Part shown: positions 24,040-32,016 of the stretch, piece after piece
Layout of the letters: every line of letters starts with the position of its first letter
Numbering within the stretch: position 1 is the first letter of the stretch
From: Kitasatospora aureofaciens
GTDB taxonomy: Bacteria > Actinomycetota > Actinomycetes > Streptomycetales > Streptomycetaceae
Length of the DNA stretch: 64,000 bases
Assembly: GCF_001188955.3 (NCBI RefSeq)
Contig: NZ_JPRF03000034.1
Span: 2,501-66,500, forward strand
Reading direction: 5' to 3'
Notes under the pieces: model-generated
Databases searched by the model: none
Seen by the model: the letters and a program-made list of their open reading frames with translations, nothing else
Told to the model about the DNA's origin: nothing
Position numbers and translations under genes: made by a program

Positions 24040-24056
24040 CATTTCAATCAGAAATG
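24040..24056. promoter_or_regulatory. CATTTC-AATCA-GAAATG palindrome upstream of GH31
   Basis: A perfect 6-bp inverted repeat with a 5-nt spacer lies 93 bp upstream of the GH31 start. An AT-rich run in a high-GC region this close to a start is typical of an operator. The GH59 promoter contains GAAATG in a similar setting. Confidence 0.5.
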
Positions 24057-24248
24057 AGCATCTTGCGTGCAGGGCCAATCGGTGCCGAACTCGGCTTCAG
24101 GACGCCCGGCGGGCGGTCCCCCTCCGCCGTGACCGCCCGCCCCGGCGCCGAGGCGGCGGCCGGTGTCGCGAGCTCGGGGTCATCGACCAACAAGCGGCGT
24201 TCCGCCCGAGCGCCTGACATCCCACCAGCCGCTCCGTTTAAAACTGAC

Positions 24249-24280
24249 TATGATTTGGAACATTCAAGCAACTTCAAGCA
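24249..24280 (+). promoter_or_regulatory. nagA promoter with direct-repeat operator
   Basis: A consensus -10 box, TATGAT (24249-24254), lies 42 bp before the start codon. Just downstream, TTCAAGCA occurs at 24263-24270 and 24273-24280, one helical turn apart. No clear -35 box is present. The repeats cover the transcription start, the usual place for a repressor site, and share CAAGCA with the agaS promoter. Confidence 0.6.
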
Positions 24281-24296
24281 GCACCTGGAGACGAAC

Positions 24297-25475
24297 GTGA
24301 GCGTGGCGGAGCACATCGCCCTGGCCGGCGCCCGACTGGTCCTGCCCGTCGGCGTCGTCGAGGGGGACCGCCTCGCCGTCGAGGGATCCCGCATCGCAGC
24401 CATCACGAGCGGTGGGACCGAGCCGGGCGACCTCGACCTGACCGGGTACACCGTCGTGCCCGGCTTCGTCGACCTGCACGTCCACGGCGGCGGCGGCGCC
24501 TCCTACGCCTCCGGCATCGCCGAGGAGGCGCTGCGCGCCGCCCGCACCCACCTGGAGCACGGCACCACCACCACGATCGCCTCGACCGTCACCGGCGAAA
24601 TCGACGAGGTCGCCCGCCAGGCCGCCGTACTCTCCGAACTCGTCGAGGACGGCGTCCTCGCCGGCATCCACTTCGAGGGCCCGTTCATCTCGCCGGGCCG
24701 CTGCGGGGCCCACCGCGCCGACCTGCTGCGCGACCCCGACCCGGCCTTGGTCCGCAAGCTCGTCGACGCCGCCCGCGGCCACGCCAGGATGGTCACCCTC
24801 GCCCCCGAACTCCCCGGCGGCCTCGACTCCGTACGCATGCTCGCCGACCTCGGCGTCATCGCCGCCGTCGGCCACACCGACTCCGACTACCCCACCACCC
24901 TCGAAGCCATCGACGCCGGCGCCACCGTCGCCACCCACCTCTTCAACGCCATGCCCGCCATCGCCCACCGCGCCCCGGGCCCGATCGTGGCCCTACTGGA
25001 GGACGAACGGGTCACCGTCGAGCTGATCAACGACGGCGTGCACCTGCACCCCTCCGTCCTCGGCCTCGCCTACGGCACCGCCGGCGCCTCCCGCGTCGCC
25101 CTGATCACCGACGCCATGGGCGCCGCCGGCATGGGCGACGGCCTCTACCCCCTCGGCCCCCTCCAGGTCCAGGTCAAGGACGGCGTCGCAATGCTCCCCG
25201 ACGGCAGTTCCATCGCGGGGTCGACGCTGACCCTTGATCGCGCCTTCCAAAGGTCGGTTCAGGTTGACAACTTGACGCTCAACCAAGCCGCCGAGTCGCT
25301 CTCCACCACTCCGGCCCGCCTCCTCGGCCTCGCCGACTCGATCGGCACGCTGGAGATCGGCAAGCTCGCCGACCTGGTCGTGGTCGACTCCGGCACCCTC
25401 GACCTGGTGGCCGTGATGCGCCACGGCCGGTGGGTCCTCGGCGACGAGAAGTTCGCCGTCGTGCGGCCTGTCTGA
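24297..25475 (+). CDS. nagA: N-acetylhexosamine-6-phosphate deacetylase (NagA/AgaA type)
   Basis: Cytoplasmic amidohydrolase of 392 residues that removes acetate from GlcNAc-6-P or GalNAc-6-P. Motifs in order: VDLHVHGGGG (metal site), HFEGPFISPGRCGAH (metal Glu and substrate loop), VGHTDSDY (His), THLFNAMPAI (His), and LITDAMGAAG with the catalytic Asp. The GTG start follows GGAG by eight bases. It faces away from the aga operon but lies next to it and shares its operator half-site, so GalNAc-6-P is the likely substrate (AgaA role). Sequence alone does not separate this from GlcNAc-6-P. Confidence 0.92.
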   Translation: MSVAEHIALAGARLVLPVGVVEGDRLAVEGSRIAAITSGGTEPGDLDLTGYTVVPGFVDLHVHGGGGASYASGIAEEALRAARTHLEHGTTTTIASTVTGEIDEVARQAAVLSELVEDGVLAGIHFEGPFISPGRCGAHRADLLRDPDPALVRKLVDAARGHARMVTLAPELPGGLDSVRMLADLGVIAAVGHTDSDYPTTLEAIDAGATVATHLFNAMPAIAHRAPGPIVALLEDERVTVELINDGVHLHPSVLGLAYGTAGASRVALITDAMGAAGMGDGLYPLGPLQVQVKDGVAMLPDGSSIAGSTLTLDRAFQRSVQVDNLTLNQAAESLSTTPARLLGLADSIGTLEIGKLADLVVVDSGTLDLVAVMRHGRWVLGDEKFAVVRPV

Positions 25476-25649
25476 GCATTCATGCAGTAGTACCGGCGCG
25501 CGATGGCGGCATCGTCGGCGGAGAGCACGGCGGGACGGCGGGACGGCGGTGCGCACGCATCGGCGGGCAGTTCCGCCAGCGGCCAGGTCGCCGCCCGCCT
25601 CGACGGCGGACGGCGACCACGGGTCATCAGACGGGCAGGACCCAGATCG

Positions 25650-25679
25650 CGAGGCCCGCCCCGTTCGGGACAGGCCTCG
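25650..25679. terminator. Bidirectional terminator between nagA and the aldolase
   Basis: CGAGGCC (25650-25656) pairs with GGCCTCG (25673-25679), with CCCGTTCGGG nested inside as a second stem. It lies between convergent genes and just after the aldolase stop on the minus strand. Confidence 0.75.
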
Positions 25680-25693
25680 TCTCGTCACCGCCC

Positions 25694-26536
25694 TCAGGCC
25701 GTCGGTGCCTTGAGGACGCGCAGCAGGCGGGTGACCTCTGCCGCCATGGCGGTGCGTCCGGAGCCGAGGTAGCGGCGGGTGTCGACGAGCGACGGGTCGT
25801 CGTCGAGGGTGCGCCGCACGGCGCCGGTGAAGACCTGGTTGAGGTGGGTGGCGATGTTGACCTTGGTCATGCCGTGCTCGACCGCGCGGGTCAGGTGCTC
25901 GTCGGCCACGCCGGAGGAGCCGTGCAGGACCAGCGGTACCGGGACGGCCGCGCGCAGCCCGGCGATCAGGTCGAAGTCGAGGACGGCGTCGCGGGTGAGC
26001 ATGGCATGAGAGGTCCCGACGGCCACCGCGAGGGCGTCCACACCGGTGGCGGCGACGAAGGCTGCGGCCTCGGCGGGGTCGGTCCGGGCGCCGGGGGCGT
26101 GGACCCCGTCCTTGCCGCCGACCTCGCCGAGTTCGGCCTCCACCCACACGCCCGCCGCGTGGCAGCGGGCGACCACCTCGGCGGTGGCGCGGACGTTCTC
26201 CTCGCAGGGCAGCACGGAGGCATCGAACATGACGGAGGAGAAGCCGAGTTCGACGGCCTCGGTCACCAGGTCGGCGGAGGTCGCGTGGTCGAGGTGGACC
26301 GCGACCGGCACCGAGGCGGTGCGGGCGGTGGCGAGCACCGCGGACGCTATCGGGGTGAGCGCCCCGTGGTAGCGGACGGCGTTCTCGCTCAGCTGCAGGA
26401 CCACCGGGGCACCTACGGCCTCGGCGCCCGCCACGATGGCCTGGGCGTGTTCGAGCTGGATGACGTTGAAGGCACCCACCCCGCGCGCGGCGTCCGCCGC
26501 GGGGGTGACGATGGTGCCGGTTCCGGCCAGGGGCAT
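25694..26536 (-). CDS. Class II aldolase (tagatose-/fructose-1,6-bisphosphate type)
   Basis: Zinc-dependent aldolase of 280 residues; cleaves tagatose-1,6-bisphosphate or fructose-1,6-bisphosphate to DHAP and glyceraldehyde-3-phosphate. FNVIQLEHAQAIV opens the barrel. HLDHATS, VEAELGEVGG, GTSHAM and VLHGSSGV supply the zinc His residues and catalytic acids of the GatY/KbaY/AgaY group. The start overlaps the kinase stop by 1 nt (TGATG), and it is last in the agaS-ROK-kinase-aldolase operon. That position makes tagatose-1,6-bisphosphate the natural reading. Confidence 0.9.
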   Translation of the reverse strand: MPLAGTGTIVTPAADAARGVGAFNVIQLEHAQAIVAGAEAVGAPVVLQLSENAVRYHGALTPIASAVLATARTASVPVAVHLDHATSADLVTEAVELGFSSVMFDASVLPCEENVRATAEVVARCHAAGVWVEAELGEVGGKDGVHAPGARTDPAEAAAFVAATGVDALAVAVGTSHAMLTRDAVLDFDLIAGLRAAVPVPLVLHGSSGVADEHLTRAVEHGMTKVNIATHLNQVFTGAVRRTLDDDPSLVDTRRYLGSGRTAMAAEVTRLLRVLKAPTA

Positions 26537-27468
26537 CAGGAACTCCTCTGAGAGTGGAGGGGTTGAACGTCCACCAGTGCCCGTAGGCGGCGGTGGACGT
26601 CGGGGTCGAAGTCGCCGGCCAGCGGGGCTGCGACGGCGGCGGCGGACAGCGCCACCGCCTCGGCCAGCCGCTCCGGCCAGGGGGTGGCGTCGACCAGGCC
26701 GAGGGTGAGGGCGGCCACCGCGGCGTCACCCGCTCCGGTGGGGTTTCCCGCCAGTTGTTCCGGCGGCATGGCCCACCAACTCCCCTGCGGTGTAACGGCG
26801 ATGAGGCCGTCGGGGCCGAGCGAGGCGACCACCGCCCCGGCGCCGGCGTCGACCAGCGCACCCGCGGCGGCGACGGGGTCCGCCAGGCCCGTGGCGGCGG
26901 CGAGTTCATCGGCGTTCGGCTTGACCAGGTCGGGGCCTGCGGCCAGCGCGGCCCGCAGAGCGGCACCGTCCGCGTCGACCACCGCCGGGACCCGGTGTGC
27001 GTGCGCCAGCCGCACCAGCCGGCCGTACGCGTCCTCGGGCGCGCCCGGCGGCAGGCTGCCGGAGAACACCGCCGCCGAGGCCTGGGTCAGGAGTCGGTCG
27101 ACGTGATCGAGCAGCCGGGCCCAGTCCTCGGTCGGAACGGCCGGGCCCGGTTCGAGCAGGATGGTGGTGTCTCCGGCGCTCTCGTCCACCACCGCCACCG
27201 TGCGGCGGGTCTCCCCCGCGATCGGCAGCAGGCGTTCGGGCAGGCGGGCGGCGGCGAGGTCGCGCCGCAACGTCTCGCCCGCCGCCCCTCCGGCGAATCC
27301 GGTGACCACGGTCTCGCGGCCGAGGGCGTGCAGCACCCGGGCGACGTTGATGCCCTTGCCGCCGGCCCGCTCGGCCGTCGACCGGACGCGGTTGCTCCCT
27401 CGCGGGCGCAGCCGGTCGACCCGGTAGGTGACGTCGAGCGCGGCGTTGAGCGTGAGGGTCAGAATCAC
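26536..27468 (-). CDS. 1-phosphofructokinase family kinase, probable tagatose-6-phosphate kinase
   Basis: PfkB-fold kinase of the FruK/LacC/AgaZ group, 310 residues. TLTLNAALDVTYRVDRL and GGKGINVARVLHALG are the substrate and signature-1 motifs. VKPNADEL and NPTGAGDAAVAALTLG are the signature-2 and catalytic motifs (Asp in GAGD). The GTG start overlaps the ROK stop by 4 nt. Between an isomerase and a class II aldolase, its role is to phosphorylate tagatose-6-P to tagatose-1,6-bisphosphate. Fructose-1-P as substrate is the alternative. Confidence 0.88.
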   Translation of the reverse strand: MILTLTLNAALDVTYRVDRLRPRGSNRVRSTAERAGGKGINVARVLHALGRETVVTGFAGGAAGETLRRDLAAARLPERLLPIAGETRRTVAVVDESAGDTTILLEPGPAVPTEDWARLLDHVDRLLTQASAAVFSGSLPPGAPEDAYGRLVRLAHAHRVPAVVDADGAALRAALAAGPDLVKPNADELAAATGLADPVAAAGALVDAGAGAVVASLGPDGLIAVTPQGSWWAMPPEQLAGNPTGAGDAAVAALTLGLVDATPWPERLAEAVALSAAAVAAPLAGDFDPDVHRRLRALVDVQPLHSQRSS

Positions 27469-28391
27469 CGGCTGACCTTCGGGTGCGGCAGGTCGTGGGC
27501 CAGTAGGTCATGGGCCAACAGGGCGGCCCCCTGGCAGCCGGCCTCATGACCGAGTTGGGCGGGCAGGAGCTGCGGCAGTGTCTGGAAGGTGAGCCGTTCG
27601 GCGACCGCCGCGCGCAGAGGGGCGAAGTACGGGTCGCCGGCGCGGGCGAGGCCGCCGCCGATCACGATGCGTTCGGGGTCGAGCAACGTGATGGCGGCGG
27701 TCAGGGCGTCGGCGAGCGCCTCGATCGCTTCGTTCCAGACCATGACAGCGGTCTGGTCCCCGGCGACGGCGCGCTCGCCGACGTCCTTGGCGGTGACCCC
27801 GCCCTCCCCGGTGGCGGCGGTGTAGCGGCGGGCGATGGCGGCCGCCGAGGCGACGGTCTCCAGGCAGCCCCGGCCTCCACAGGGACAGGCCGGCCCGCCG
27901 GGCCGGACCACCAGGTGTCCGAGTTCCCCGGCCCGTGCGTGGCTGCCGGTCACCGACTGCCCGTCGGACATGAGCGCCGCCGCGATGCCGGTGCCGACCG
28001 GGACGAAGAGGAAGTCCCGGCTGCCGCGTCCCGCACCGATGCGCGCTTCGGCCAGGCCGCCGGCCCGCACGTCGTGGCCCAGCGCCACCGGAAGGCCCAA
28101 CTCCTCGGCGAGCCAGTCCCGAACGGGCAGTCGGTGCCAGCCGAGGTTGGCCGCGAGGACGACGGCGCCCGCCGCCTCGTCAACGATGCCCGGCACCGCG
28201 ATGCCCGCCGCCGCCGGGCGGTGCCGGTCGGCCAGCTCGCGGGCCGCCGACAGCACCGTCTCCAGGACCGCGTCCGGGCCGCGCTCGGCTCCGGTGAACC
28301 ACCGGTCCGTCTCCCGCAGGACGCCGTCCTCGCCCGCCGCGCCGCCCTTGATATAGGTGCCGCCCACGTCAAGGGCGATCACTCTGGTCAC
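27465..28391 (-). CDS. ROK family sugar kinase, probable GalNAc kinase
   Basis: ROK kinase without a DNA-binding domain, 308 residues. ALDVGGTYIKGG is the ATP phosphate loop, GIAVPGIVDEAAG and GHDVRAGGLAEARIGAG the sugar-binding region, GTGIAAALM the second phosphate motif, and CPCGGRGCLETV the ROK zinc motif. The GTG start lies within the agaS stop (GTGA), so the two are coupled. ABC importers do not phosphorylate their cargo, so a cytoplasmic kinase is needed; this one most likely makes GalNAc-6-P. Specificity is inferred from the operon. Confidence 0.88.
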   Translation of the reverse strand: MTRVIALDVGGTYIKGGAAGEDGVLRETDRWFTGAERGPDAVLETVLSAARELADRHRPAAAGIAVPGIVDEAAGAVVLAANLGWHRLPVRDWLAEELGLPVALGHDVRAGGLAEARIGAGRGSRDFLFVPVGTGIAAALMSDGQSVTGSHARAGELGHLVVRPGGPACPCGGRGCLETVASAAAIARRYTAATGEGGVTAKDVGERAVAGDQTAVMVWNEAIEALADALTAAITLLDPERIVIGGGLARAGDPYFAPLRAAVAERLTFQTLPQLLPAQLGHEAGCQGAALLAHDLLAHDLPHPKVSR

Positions 28392-29260
28392 GGCTGGGCC
28401 AGCACGATCGAGCGGGTCAGGTTGCGCGGCTGGTCGGGGTCCAGGCCGTCGGCCTTGGCGAGTTCCACAGCGAGGCGCTGGGCGCGTACCAGGTCGGCCA
28501 GTGGGTCGAGGGTGGTCACCGAGGTGACGGCGCCGATGCCCTGCACCTGCTCCAGCAGTCCGGTCGGCGGCTCGCCGAAGAACCAGACCACCCGGTCGGG
28601 GGCGGCGATGCTGATCGGGCCGTGCCGGTACTCCATCGCGGGGTAGGACTCGGTCCAGGCGCCGGAGGCCTCGCGGAGCTTGAGCGCCGCCTCGTTGGCG
28701 AGGCCGACTGTCCATCCGGTGCCGACGAAGGTGAACTGGCCTGCCGCTACGGCGCCTTCGGGCAGGTTCTCGGCCAGCGCCCGCGCGGCCTGCTCGGGCA
28801 GGTCGGCCGGGGCCAAGCCGAGGTGGCCGCGCAGCAGCGCCAGCGCCGTGGTGGCGAAGCGGGTCTGCACCACCGACTTCTCGTCCGCGAACTCCAGGTC
28901 CACGACGGTGTTCGCGGCCGTGACGATCGGCGTGTCGAGGTCACCGGTGAGCGCCACGCTCGGGATGTGCCGGGCGCGGGCGAGGGCGGCGAGCACCTCC
29001 GTCGTCGTGCCGGAGCGGCTGATGGCGACCAGCCGGTCATAGCCGCGGGCGGCCGGGAACTCGGAGGCCGCGAACGCGTCGGTCTCCCCGAGCCCGGCGG
29101 CCTCGCGCAGCGACGCGTACGCCTGCGCGATGTACAGGGACGTTCCGCAGCCGATCACGGCCACCCGTTCACCCCGCTCCGGGAGACCCGCGGGCTCCAG
29201 CTCCAGCGCCCTGCTCCAGCTCTGGGGCTGACTGGCGATCTCCCGCTCGACGTGGCTCAT
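28388..29260 (-). CDS. agaS: SIS-domain galactosamine-6-phosphate deaminase/isomerase (AgaS-like)
   Basis: First gene of the minus-strand operon, 290 residues, with two SIS domains. VIGCGTSLYIAQAYAS and AISRSGTTTEVLAAL form the first sugar-phosphate site, and EAALKLREASGAWTESYPAMEYRHGP is the second, as in GlmS-type isomerases without the glutaminase domain. AgaS converts galactosamine-6-P to tagatose-6-P and ammonia. The pathway enzymes on either side support that reading; a GlmS-like deglycase for another sugar is possible. The promoter with a CAAGCA palindrome is at 29333-29388. Confidence 0.85.
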   Translation of the reverse strand: MSHVEREIASQPQSWSRALELEPAGLPERGERVAVIGCGTSLYIAQAYASLREAAGLGETDAFAASEFPAARGYDRLVAISRSGTTTEVLAALARARHIPSVALTGDLDTPIVTAANTVVDLEFADEKSVVQTRFATTALALLRGHLGLAPADLPEQAARALAENLPEGAVAAGQFTFVGTGWTVGLANEAALKLREASGAWTESYPAMEYRHGPISIAAPDRVVWFFGEPPTGLLEQVQGIGAVTSVTTLDPLADLVRAQRLAVELAKADGLDPDQPRNLTRSIVLAQP

Positions 29261-29332
29261 TCAGGACTCTCCTCGGTAGGGGCTCGGGGCGGTACTCGGG
29301 CGTCGATCCGTCCCGAGCGCTCGCTCAGACTG

Positions 29333-29388
29333 CAAGCAGAATGCTTGAAACTGATCTATTCATAGCTCAATACGTCATCTATGAGCAA
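29333..29388 (-). promoter_or_regulatory. agaS promoter and CAAGCA palindromic operator
   Basis: On the minus strand TTGCTC (29388-29383) and TATGAA (29364-29359) are 18 nt apart. Downstream, CAAGCA-GAA-TGCTTG (29333-29347) is a perfect palindrome at the expected transcription start. Its half-site matches the nagA repeats, so one repressor, probably the DeoR protein, may control both. Confidence 0.6.
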
Positions 29389-29664
29389 CGCTCATCGCGG
29401 GAAGCACCGACTCGCCGCCAGCCACTGGCGCGACAGGAGTGGACTGGTCGCAGGAGTGGGGGCCTTGCCCTCCGACTGACTGAAGTCGATGCCGCCCTCG
29501 ACCCGTTGCGCGACGCGATCGACACGTCGAGCGACTTCAGACGGCCCGATTTCCTACGTCAGGACATCGGCCCCTGCGGCTCCCTCGACTCTCGACTGCA
29601 ACGCTTCGGTAACACGGCTGGCCTGCCAGGTTGGCAACGGTGCACACTCTGGTAGCGCCGATGA

Positions 29665-29685
29665 TCGATATTGACAAAATATCGA
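29665..29685. promoter_or_regulatory. Palindromic operator over the importer -35 region
   Basis: TCGATATT (29665-29672) is matched by AATATCGA (29678-29685) across 5 nt. The sequence contains TTGACA (29671-29676), a consensus -35 box, so a bound repressor would block the promoter of the ABC operon at 29771. ATGATCGAT here also occurs just before the broken sugar-binding gene near 19762. Confidence 0.65.
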
Positions 29686-29770
29686 GCGAACAGCGCATCT
29701 TCGCGCAACTGCGCGATCCCCCACCAGGGCCGCCGCTGGGTCGGCCCCAGCTGCAAAGGCGGTATCAGAG

Positions 29771-31030
29771 ATGAAGCGGCGTCTGCTCTCCCTGTCGGCG
29801 GCCACCCTGGCCGGAGCGCTCGCGCTGTCGGGGTGCAGCAAGGGGTCGAATTCCGGTTCGACCTCCGCCGACGGCGTCACGACGATCAAGTTCGTCGCGG
29901 CCGACTACGGCTCCAACGGACAGAACCCGACCCAGGCGTACTGGCAGGGGGTCATCTCCGCCTTCGAGCAGCAGAACCCCAAGATCAAGGTCGACCTCCA
30001 GGTCATCAACTGGAACGACATCGACACCCAGGTCAAGACGATGGTGCAGAACGGCAACCAGCCGGACATCCTGCAGACCGGCGGCTACGCCGACTTCGCC
30101 AAGAACGGCCAGCTCTACCCGGCCCAGGACGTCCTCTCCGCCGGCACCACAGGCGACTTCCTCCCCGCGATGGCACACGCCGGCGAACAGGAGGGTACCC
30201 AGTACGGCATCCCGTTCATCTCCAGCGCCCGGATGTTCCTGATCAACAACGAGCTCTTCAAGAAGGCCGGCCTCGACCCCGCCAACCCGCCCAAGACGTG
30301 GGCCGACATCACCGCCGACGCCACCGCGCTGAAGAAGGCCGGCGTCGAGATCCCGCTCGGTGTACCGCTGGGCAAGGAGGAGGCCCAGGGCGAGTCGTTC
30401 ATCTGGATGCTGGAGAACCACGGCGGCTACCAGGACGACAAGGGCAAGTACGTCATCAACTCGCAGGCCAACATCGACACCTTCACCCAGCTCAAGAGCT
30501 GGGTGGACGCCGGCCTGACCGAACAGAGCCCCGCCTCCGTCAACCGCACAGACCTGGCCAAGGACTTCGCCTCCGGCAAGGTCGGCATGCTCAACGGCAT
30601 CCCCACCCAGCTGAACGACGTCAAGAACATGGACGTCACCTGGACGTCGATGCCCGGCAAGGACGGCGCCTCCAAGGCCACCCTCGGCGTCGCCGACTGG
30701 GTGATGGCCTTCAAGAAGGGCGGCCACAAGGAGCAGATCAAGGCCTTCCTCGACTTCGCCTACAGCAAGGACAACACGGTGAAGTTCGACAAGGAGTACA
30801 GCCTGCTGCCGGTTACCCAGTCCGCGCTCACCGCACTCCAGGCCGACCCGGACCAGAAGGCCCTGACGCCGTTCCTGCAGATCCTGCCCACCGCGGTCTT
30901 CTACCCGCTCAGCGACCCGACCTGGCCCGCCGTCTCCGCGCAGGTCAAGACCCAGATCGGCAGCGCGGCCACCGACCCGAAGAAGACCCTCGACGCGCTC
31001 CAGCAGGCTGCCCAGCAGGCCGGCGAGTGA
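29771..31030 (+). CDS. Sugar ABC transporter substrate-binding lipoprotein
   Basis: Extracytoplasmic solute-binding protein of the carbohydrate CUT1 class, 419 residues. Lipoprotein signal MKRRLLSLSAATLAGALALSG-C, with the acylated Cys in LSGCS, is followed by a Ser/Gly linker. The body shows VKTMVQNGNQPDILQTGGYADFAKNGQLYPAQD and GIPFISSARMFLINNELFKKAGLD, typical of MalE-like proteins. Two permeases follow directly, but no ATPase gene, so a shared MsiK-type ATPase elsewhere is expected. Near the aga genes, the likely cargo is GalNAc or a GalNAc-containing oligosaccharide. Confidence 0.92.
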   Translation: MKRRLLSLSAATLAGALALSGCSKGSNSGSTSADGVTTIKFVAADYGSNGQNPTQAYWQGVISAFEQQNPKIKVDLQVINWNDIDTQVKTMVQNGNQPDILQTGGYADFAKNGQLYPAQDVLSAGTTGDFLPAMAHAGEQEGTQYGIPFISSARMFLINNELFKKAGLDPANPPKTWADITADATALKKAGVEIPLGVPLGKEEAQGESFIWMLENHGGYQDDKGKYVINSQANIDTFTQLKSWVDAGLTEQSPASVNRTDLAKDFASGKVGMLNGIPTQLNDVKNMDVTWTSMPGKDGASKATLGVADWVMAFKKGGHKEQIKAFLDFAYSKDNTVKFDKEYSLLPVTQSALTALQADPDQKALTPFLQILPTAVFYPLSDPTWPAVSAQVKTQIGSAATDPKKTLDALQQAAQQAGE

Positions 31031-31059
31031 CCGGCGCGACCGCGAAAGGAATCCCCGCC

Positions 31060-32016
31060 GTGTCCTCTCGCAGCACCACAGACGTCCGGCCGGGCGCCCC
31101 CTCTCGGCCGCCCGCACCGAAGGCGGGCCGGCCCGCCGGGCGCCGTTCCCTCTTCTCCCGGCTCGGGGCACTGCCCTGGCTGGCCCCTGCCGTCGTGCTC
31201 ATCCTGGGCGTGGTCGTTTGGCCGGTCGTCGAGATGGTCAGTACCTCGCTCCGCAGGATCGACACCACGGGCACGGACCACGGCCCGGCCGGACTGGTCA
31301 AGTACCACAAACTCTTCAGTGACCCCCGACTGCCCGGCGTCCTCACCTGGACCGCGGTGTGGACGATCGCCGTCGTCGGCCTGACCATGCTGATCTCGCT
31401 CGCGCTGGCCCAGTTGTTCAACCAGAACTTCCCCGGCCGCCGCCTCACCCGCTGGGCGCTCATCGCCCCCTGGGCGGCCTCCGTGCTGATGACCGCGATC
31501 GGCTTCCGCTGGATGCTCGACCAGGTCGCCGGCGTGTTCAACCGCCTGCTGCTCGACCTCGGCCTGATCGACCACTCCCGGGCATGGCTCGGCGATGCCG
31601 CCCACGCCAGGCCCTGGCTGGTCCTCGTCGCGGTCTTCGTCTCGCTGCCGTTCACCACCTACACCCTGCTCGCCGGGCTTCAGACCGTCCCCGGCGAGGT
31701 CTACGAGGCCGCCCGGGTCGACGGCGCCACCCCCTGGCAGACCTACCGCAAGGTCACCCTGCCGCTGCTGCGCCCGGCCTTCCTGGTCGGCCTGGTGATC
31801 AACCTGATCAACGTCTTCAACTCGTTCCCGGTCATCTGGGGCATGACCCAGGGCGGCCCGAACGCCGACACCGCCACCACGACCGTGCTCATGTACATGC
31901 TGCGCGGCTACGACGTCGCCGAGTCCGCCGCCATGTCGGTGGTCAACTTCGCCATCGTGATCCTCATGGTGGTCGTCTTCCTCAAGGTCAGCCGCTGGAA
32001 CGGGGAGGAAAGCTGA
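31060..32016 (+). CDS. Sugar ABC transporter permease (MalF-type)
   Basis: Inner-membrane permease, 318 residues, with a Pro/Arg-rich cytoplasmic N-terminus then six hydrophobic segments. The EAA loop reads YEAARVDGATPWQTYRKVTLPLLRP, the contact site for the ATPase. The GTG at 31060 has AAAGGA nine bases upstream; the earlier GTG at 31027, overlapping the binding-protein stop, lacks a site of its own. It forms a heterodimer with the next gene, whose start overlaps its stop by 1 nt (TGATG). Confidence 0.9.
   Translation: MSSRSTTDVRPGAPSRPPAPKAGRPAGRRSLFSRLGALPWLAPAVVLILGVVVWPVVEMVSTSLRRIDTTGTDHGPAGLVKYHKLFSDPRLPGVLTWTAVWTIAVVGLTMLISLALAQLFNQNFPGRRLTRWALIAPWAASVLMTAIGFRWMLDQVAGVFNRLLLDLGLIDHSRAWLGDAAHARPWLVLVAVFVSLPFTTYTLLAGLQTVPGEVYEAARVDGATPWQTYRKVTLPLLRPAFLVGLVINLINVFNSFPVIWGMTQGGPNADTATTTVLMYMLRGYDVAESAAMSVVNFAIVILMVVVFLKVSRWNGEES

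Larger units (their letters stand above)
29261..29770. other. 510-bp divergent control region between agaS and the ABC importer
   Basis: Holds the agaS promoter and palindrome (29333-29388), a second small palindrome ATGAGC-AAC-GCTCAT (29381-29395), and the importer operator TCGATATT-GACAA-AATATCGA (29665-29685). The middle third (about 29400-29640) shows no supported gene. Confidence 0.6.
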
